Source: a bacterium (GTDB lineage Bacteria > Zhuqueibacterota > Zhuqueibacteria > Residuimicrobiales > Residuimicrobiaceae). Taken from it: a DNA stretch of 64,000 nucleotides. Both the position numbers and the translations under genes were made by a program. The stretch spans positions 131,710-195,709 of the forward strand of contig JAKQNR010000001.1 in NCBI GenBank assembly GCA_029565685.1, written 5' to 3'. Shown one piece after another: positions 60,488-64,000 of this stretch. Under the pieces are notes generated by a model. It searched no databases, was not told the DNA's origin, and saw nothing but the letters and a program-made list of their open reading frames with translations. The stretch's first letter is position 1. The number at the start of each line of letters is the position of its first letter.

Positions 60488-62092
60488 TCAATCCGCTACG
60501 ATGTTGCTGAGCAGTGCCAGGTCCAACCCAGGAAGGGTGACACGGCGTTCCTGTTCGCCGAAGACCAGTGTGTAGGTTCTTGGCGCCTGCTCCAGGTTCC
60601 AGATCAAGACGCTGCGGGCGCTGGGGTACCAGGCGCATACCGCAGGCAGATCCTCGCGGATATAGGGAACATCCTTGCGATGATCCAGACAACGGTGTTT
60701 GAAGGCGAACATGGCTTGCAGGCGATCTGCAAGAACCGGTCCGGGAAAGGCGGACAGGCCGGCCTCTTCACGGGCGACAAAGACTGTTCCGCGGGAACGC
60801 AGTTCTCCTTCAGCGGCCGCCCGCGCGTCGTAATCAGCGAGAAAGGTCCAGCCATCCTCAGCCGGAGCGGCGCTGACCTCAAAGGGCGTCCCTGCGGCGA
60901 GAAAGAGCGAATTGGGATGGTCGTCGCCGATCAGACGACTGTGGTCGCCCCAGTAATGTTTGAACGGACCGCGCGGAATATGGCCGGCCACTTTCTCGTG
61001 AATCGCCGCATGCTTTTTCATCGCCGGCGCCAGCAGCGTCCAATGGCCGGCCGGAAAAGGCGTAATGCCGGACATGAACATCGTGTTGCGCACATCGGAC
61101 AACGTAGAGATCGCCAGTTTGGCGGCCATATTTTCAGCGGACAATCGATCCGCCGGAAACGCCGTGGTCTCGCTGTAAGCGAGCTCCGGCGTTACATAGC
61201 GGCGATGAAACAGGCTGCTGAACAGCTCCTTGGTTTTGTTTTTCAGCTCATTGAAATGACGATCATCGAACATCAGCTCACCGACTCGCAGCATGCACCC
61301 CTGGTAATCGCTCAAGCGAATGCCGGCCTTTTCAGCGCCCAGATACATCACCATGATGCCCAACTCGGCATCCGGCATCGCCGCTTGCTGCTGACGAAAG
61401 CTGCCGGTCAGCTGATCGCAGGTCCAGTTCAGCCAATCCCGCAAGGGGGAAGAGAGCCGACGCGTCCGCACGCACTCCAACAGCCTCTGCCAATCCGATT
61501 CTCCGTAGCCGTACTTTTGCAGAAACTCTTTGCGATGATCCGCGCAAAAGCAGCCGCCGATAACGCCGGGTCCGGTTGCCAAGCGGAAATCATCGTCGAG
61601 AAAAACTCGTTTGAATCCAGCCTGGCGCAACCGGCGCAGAGCAGCGCAGTTCTCCTCTGTAGCCGGCGCATGCAGCGAAGTGCCGGCATACGTGGAGCCA
61701 TCAGGACGCACAGCCAGGCGCCACGGTGAGGCGGGCGCCAGAGGAAAATCGTTCGTGCCGGCGCCCAGGGAATCTCCGGGATGACCCAGAGGAATATTAG
61801 CGACATGACAGGCCATGCCTGCGTTTTCGATCTTTTTTTTCCAGGCGATGAGTCTGTCGATGGCAGCGGGCCAGAATCCGTAGAAAAAGCCGGCCAGCCA
61901 GATATCCGTAATGCCGGAGGAGCGATACAATTCGAGGCGGTCAGGCTCCTGGTCCAGAACCAGGGGATTGGTGCATAGATGAAAGGTGCGCAAGGCTGTA
62001 TGTGATGTCCGGGACGCGGGACATCGCATCAGACTGACAGCCCAACCAGCCGTAACAGCCGATAAAAATTGTCGACGAGACGGGGTAAACAT
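60488..62092 (-). CDS. Tat-exported protein of unknown function, TIM-barrel-like
   Basis: A 534-residue protein with a twin-arginine signal (PSRRQFLSAVTAGWAVSL). I do not recognise a named family. The N-terminal two thirds look like a glycosidase-type TIM barrel: SSGITDIWLAGFFYGF, LRQAGFKRVFLDDDFRL, WLNWTCDQLTGSFRQQ, LGIMVMYLGAEKAGIRLSDY and LMFDDRHFN. The acidic stretches FLDDDF and FDDRHF are at positions where catalytic residues often sit. The last 150 residues are beta-rich (FLADYDARAAAEGELRSRGT, SVLIWNLEQAPRTYTLVF), like the accessory domains of alpha-galactosidase-type enzymes. A glycoside hydrolase role is inference. ATG has GAGG upstream and a good promoter. Confidence 0.6.
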   Translation of the reverse strand: MFTPSRRQFLSAVTAGWAVSLMRCPASRTSHTALRTFHLCTNPLVLDQEPDRLELYRSSGITDIWLAGFFYGFWPAAIDRLIAWKKKIENAGMACHVANIPLGHPGDSLGAGTNDFPLAPASPWRLAVRPDGSTYAGTSLHAPATEENCAALRRLRQAGFKRVFLDDDFRLATGPGVIGGCFCADHRKEFLQKYGYGESDWQRLLECVRTRRLSSPLRDWLNWTCDQLTGSFRQQQAAMPDAELGIMVMYLGAEKAGIRLSDYQGCMLRVGELMFDDRHFNELKNKTKELFSSLFHRRYVTPELAYSETTAFPADRLSAENMAAKLAISTLSDVRNTMFMSGITPFPAGHWTLLAPAMKKHAAIHEKVAGHIPRGPFKHYWGDHSRLIGDDHPNSLFLAAGTPFEVSAAPAEDGWTFLADYDARAAAEGELRSRGTVFVAREEAGLSAFPGPVLADRLQAMFAFKHRCLDHRKDVPYIREDLPAVCAWYPSARSVLIWNLEQAPRTYTLVFGEQERRVTLPGLDLALLSNIVAD

Positions 62093-62127
62093 ACAAACCT
62101 CTGTAAGGATTTTTTTGCTTCTCAGTC

Positions 62128-62156
62128 ATTTTACCATTCCTTTATTGCGAAAGCAA
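62128..62156 (-). promoter_or_regulatory. Sigma70-type promoter of the unknown Tat-exported protein
   Basis: On the minus strand TTGCTT and TAAAAT are separated by 17 bases, 36 nt before the ATG at 62092. Confidence 0.6.
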
Positions 62157-62230
62157 GAAAAAAAGTAGAAAAATCTTGCATGTCCCGGATTATATTTGTA
62201 CCGTAATGTGTGCTCACAGCTGGAGGAAAC

Positions 62231-63487
62231 ATGCATCAAAGCGCAAAGCTGTCTTTGTCGGTCTCAAAGCTGTTGGCGATTCTGGGACCCGGCTTTTATT
62301 TGATCGGCTACAACATCGGCACCGGCAGCGTCACCACGATGGCCTCGGCTGGATCGCGATGGGGCATGTCCTTGACCTGGACCGTGATCTTGTCCTGTTT
62401 TTTCACCTATGTGGGACTGTATGCTTTCAGCCGATATACGCTGATCACCGGAGACACCGTTTTATACGCCGTCCGGCAGCGGTTTCCGTTCGGCAAATTG
62501 CTCGGCTTTTTCATCATGTCGGCTGTCATCATTGCCGAATTCTTCAGTCTAACCGGGTTATCAGCCATCGTCGTCGACCTCCTTCACGAGTGGATCGCCT
62601 ACGCGACCGGCTTCCGACACAGCCTGATAAAATTGGCTTTGACCGTAACATTGGCGGCCGTTCTTTTTGCACTCCTCTGGACCGGGGAGTATCAACTGTT
62701 GGAGAAAATTTTGACGGCGTTGGTTATGATCATGGGGATGGCTTTTTTAATCACCGCGGTGTTGGTGGTGCCGTCCTGGAAGGATATCCTTGCAGGCCTG
62801 CTCCCCAGAGTTCCGCCCGAACCCGATGCATCTTTGATCGTCGCCGGAATGGCGGGCACGACCTTCAGTTCGTCTATTCTCTATTGTCGAAGTATAACCA
62901 TTAAGGAAAAGGGATGGAGACTCGCCGATCGCAAAAAGGCTGATTTCGATACCGCGGTGTCTGTGCTGATGATGTTCCTGCTAAGCATTGCGATCATGAT
63001 CTGCGCCGCCGGGACGCTTTATGTCATGAACAGACCGGTAGAAAACGCCATCGACATGGTGAGAACGCTGGAACCGTTGGCCGGGAAATTCGCGATCTCT
63101 TTATTCATCCTCGGCATCGTCGGGGCCGGCGTCTCCAGCCTGATTCCGACGATCCTCATTGCGCCCTGGGTTCTCTCTGATTACACCAATAGGAAAATTA
63201 ATCCTGCCACCGGAAACAGCCGGTTTTTTGTACTGCTCGGGGTTTTGGTTTGCCTGACAGGACCCTATATTCGGACCAATCCGGTTGCGCTCATGGTCCT
63301 GACCATGGCCCTGCTCGCGGTGATTCTACCTCTTTCCACCATCGCCATCACCCTGCTGTTGAATCAAAAACGGTTAGGCGAAAAGAAAAATACGCTTCTG
63401 CTGAACGCCGCTTGTCTGGGTGCGATCCTCTTTTCCCTTGTCATGTCCTATTATGGGTTGATCGGCATCTCGTCGTATTTCGATTGA
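62231..63487 (+). CDS. Nramp-related inner-membrane transporter
   Basis: A 418-residue protein with about eleven membrane helices. The start ILGPGFYLIGYNIGTGSVTT corresponds to the Nramp TM1 region (GPG and a metal-site stretch), but the DPGN motif is replaced by NIGTGS. The TM6 region reads VAGMAGTTFSSSILYCRSIT instead of the usual MPHN-type motif. It thus belongs to a divergent Nramp-like branch whose substrate need not be a divalent metal ion. ATG has GGAGG at 5-nt spacing. An aminotransferase gene follows after 43 nt in the same direction; no functional link is obvious. Confidence 0.75.
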   Translation: MHQSAKLSLSVSKLLAILGPGFYLIGYNIGTGSVTTMASAGSRWGMSLTWTVILSCFFTYVGLYAFSRYTLITGDTVLYAVRQRFPFGKLLGFFIMSAVIIAEFFSLTGLSAIVVDLLHEWIAYATGFRHSLIKLALTVTLAAVLFALLWTGEYQLLEKILTALVMIMGMAFLITAVLVVPSWKDILAGLLPRVPPEPDASLIVAGMAGTTFSSSILYCRSITIKEKGWRLADRKKADFDTAVSVLMMFLLSIAIMICAAGTLYVMNRPVENAIDMVRTLEPLAGKFAISLFILGIVGAGVSSLIPTILIAPWVLSDYTNRKINPATGNSRFFVLLGVLVCLTGPYIRTNPVALMVLTMALLAVILPLSTIAITLLLNQKRLGEKKNTLLLNAACLGAILFSLVMSYYGLIGISSYFD

Positions 63488-63530
63488 GCGCAGGACCATC
63501 CTCTACCCTCTATAAAAAGGAGAAACAACC

Positions 63531-64000
63531 ATGTCTTCATTAGCCCTGTACGGCGGACCTAGAACCAAGACGACGCCGTTCGGATCCGGTAAGAGGTTCG
63601 GTGAAGAGGAGAAGAAACAACTCATGCAGGTTATCGATGAGGATATGCTGTTCTACTTTTTCGGCAAAAAAGTTTTCGAACTGCAAGAGACTTTTGCCCG
63701 ATTATATGGAATGAATTACTGCATCGCCTGTTCCTCCGGGACCGCCGCCGTGCATATCGCCATCGGCACGCTCGAGCTGACGCCCGGCACTGAAGTGATT
63801 ACCAGCGCCATCACGGACATGGGCACGTTAACCGGCATCCTCTATCAAAATTTGATACCCGTATTCGCCGATATCGATCCGCTGACCTACAACCTGACGG
63901 CGGAAAGCATCGAGCAAAGGATAACCCCCCGTACCGGGGCGATCGTTGTTGTCCATCACGCCGGACTTGCAGCGGATATGGATAAAATAATGGCCCTCGG
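63531..64000 (+). CDS. DegT/DnrJ/EryC1/StrS aminotransferase family, N-terminal part
   Basis: The first 156 codons are visible; the gene runs off the right edge. It starts SSLALYGGPRTKTTPFGSGK, as in DegT-family PLP enzymes. It continues with CIACSSGTAAVHIAIGTLEL (cofactor phosphate-binding region), GTEVITSAITDMGTLTGILY and PVFADIDPLTYNLTAESIEQ, and reaches AIVVVHHAGLAADMDKIMAL. The family makes amino-sugars or dehydrates deoxysugars. The catalytic lysine lies beyond the window, so activity cannot be judged. ATG has AAAAGGAG at 8-nt spacing. Confidence 0.9.
   Translation, partial: MSSLALYGGPRTKTTPFGSGKRFGEEEKKQLMQVIDEDMLFYFFGKKVFELQETFARLYGMNYCIACSSGTAAVHIAIGTLELTPGTEVITSAITDMGTLTGILYQNLIPVFADIDPLTYNLTAESIEQRITPRTGAIVVVHHAGLAADMDKIMAL

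Overview
The window looks like a chromosomal piece of an uncultured Gram-negative bacterium of the FCB neighbourhood, best guess candidate phylum KSB1 / Calditrichota. The reasons are: secreted proteins ending in FlgD-like type IX secretion (T9SS) sorting domains that begin NFPNPFNP; TonB/ExbBD and a polysaccharide export system, which imply an outer membrane; many Tat-exported Gfo/Idh/MocA oxidoreductases; and DUF1080 proteins. Several upstream regions carry ordinary sigma70-type promoters (TTGCAT or TTGACT, 17-bp spacer, TATATT-like -10). This argues against Bacteroidota proper, whose -33/-7 elements differ. The placement is inference. There are no rRNA or tRNA genes, CRISPR arrays or recognisable insertion sequences.

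Layout. (1) 1-8928, all on the minus strand: a polysaccharide export locus (Wzz-like, Wza-like and two secreted surface proteins), then an orphan receiver protein, an NtrC-type sigma54 activator and two histidine kinases. One kinase lacks the phosphoacceptor histidine. Two sigma54-like promoters lie in front of the export operon and the receiver gene, so regulator and target appear to be encoded together. (2) 9253-10887: YlxR-like protein, endonuclease III and cobalamin adenosyltransferase. (3) 11071-17795: a 999-residue TPR protein, an outer-membrane barrel, ExbB, ExbD and TonB, a self-contained energised envelope module. (4) 17897-25737: ceramidase-like enzyme, phosphoesterase, multidomain alpha-L-rhamnosidase (GH78) and a beta-propeller/alpha-barrel fusion. 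(5) 25867-49615: a large carbohydrate region with DUF1080 proteins, DUF6807, four Gfo/Idh/MocA oxidoreductases, an aldo/keto reductase, a sugar isomerase-like protein, an FAD oxidoreductase, GH78-like and GH65-like hydrolases, a bifunctional fucokinase/GDP-fucose pyrophosphorylase-like enzyme and a PDZ-membrane-GAF-SpoIIE phosphatase. Its gaps hold several copies of a roughly 295-bp interspersed repeat. (6) 49739-51907: a large sorted surface protein. (7) 52099-60316: housekeeping genes (acyl-CoA synthetase, rplS-trmD-rimM-rpsP-ffh, a HypE-like protein and an AgmX-like protein). (8) 60488-64000: an unknown Tat-exported protein, an Nramp-related transporter and the start of a DegT-family aminotransferase.

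How it fits together. The carbohydrate region reads as extracytoplasmic breakdown of plant- or algal-type glycans rich in deoxysugars. Rhamnosidases release L-rhamnose, and the Fkp-like enzyme would activate L-fucose. The Tat-exported oxidoreductases with DUF1080 and isomerase-like partners fit oxidation-assisted (3-keto) glycoside cleavage outside the cytoplasm. The points most worth checking are the sigma54-controlled export locus with its atypical kinase pair, the 15-bp inverted repeat enclosing a duplicated 22-nt motif downstream of the receiver gene, the interspersed repeat family, and the cluster of Tat-exported sugar oxidoreductases.
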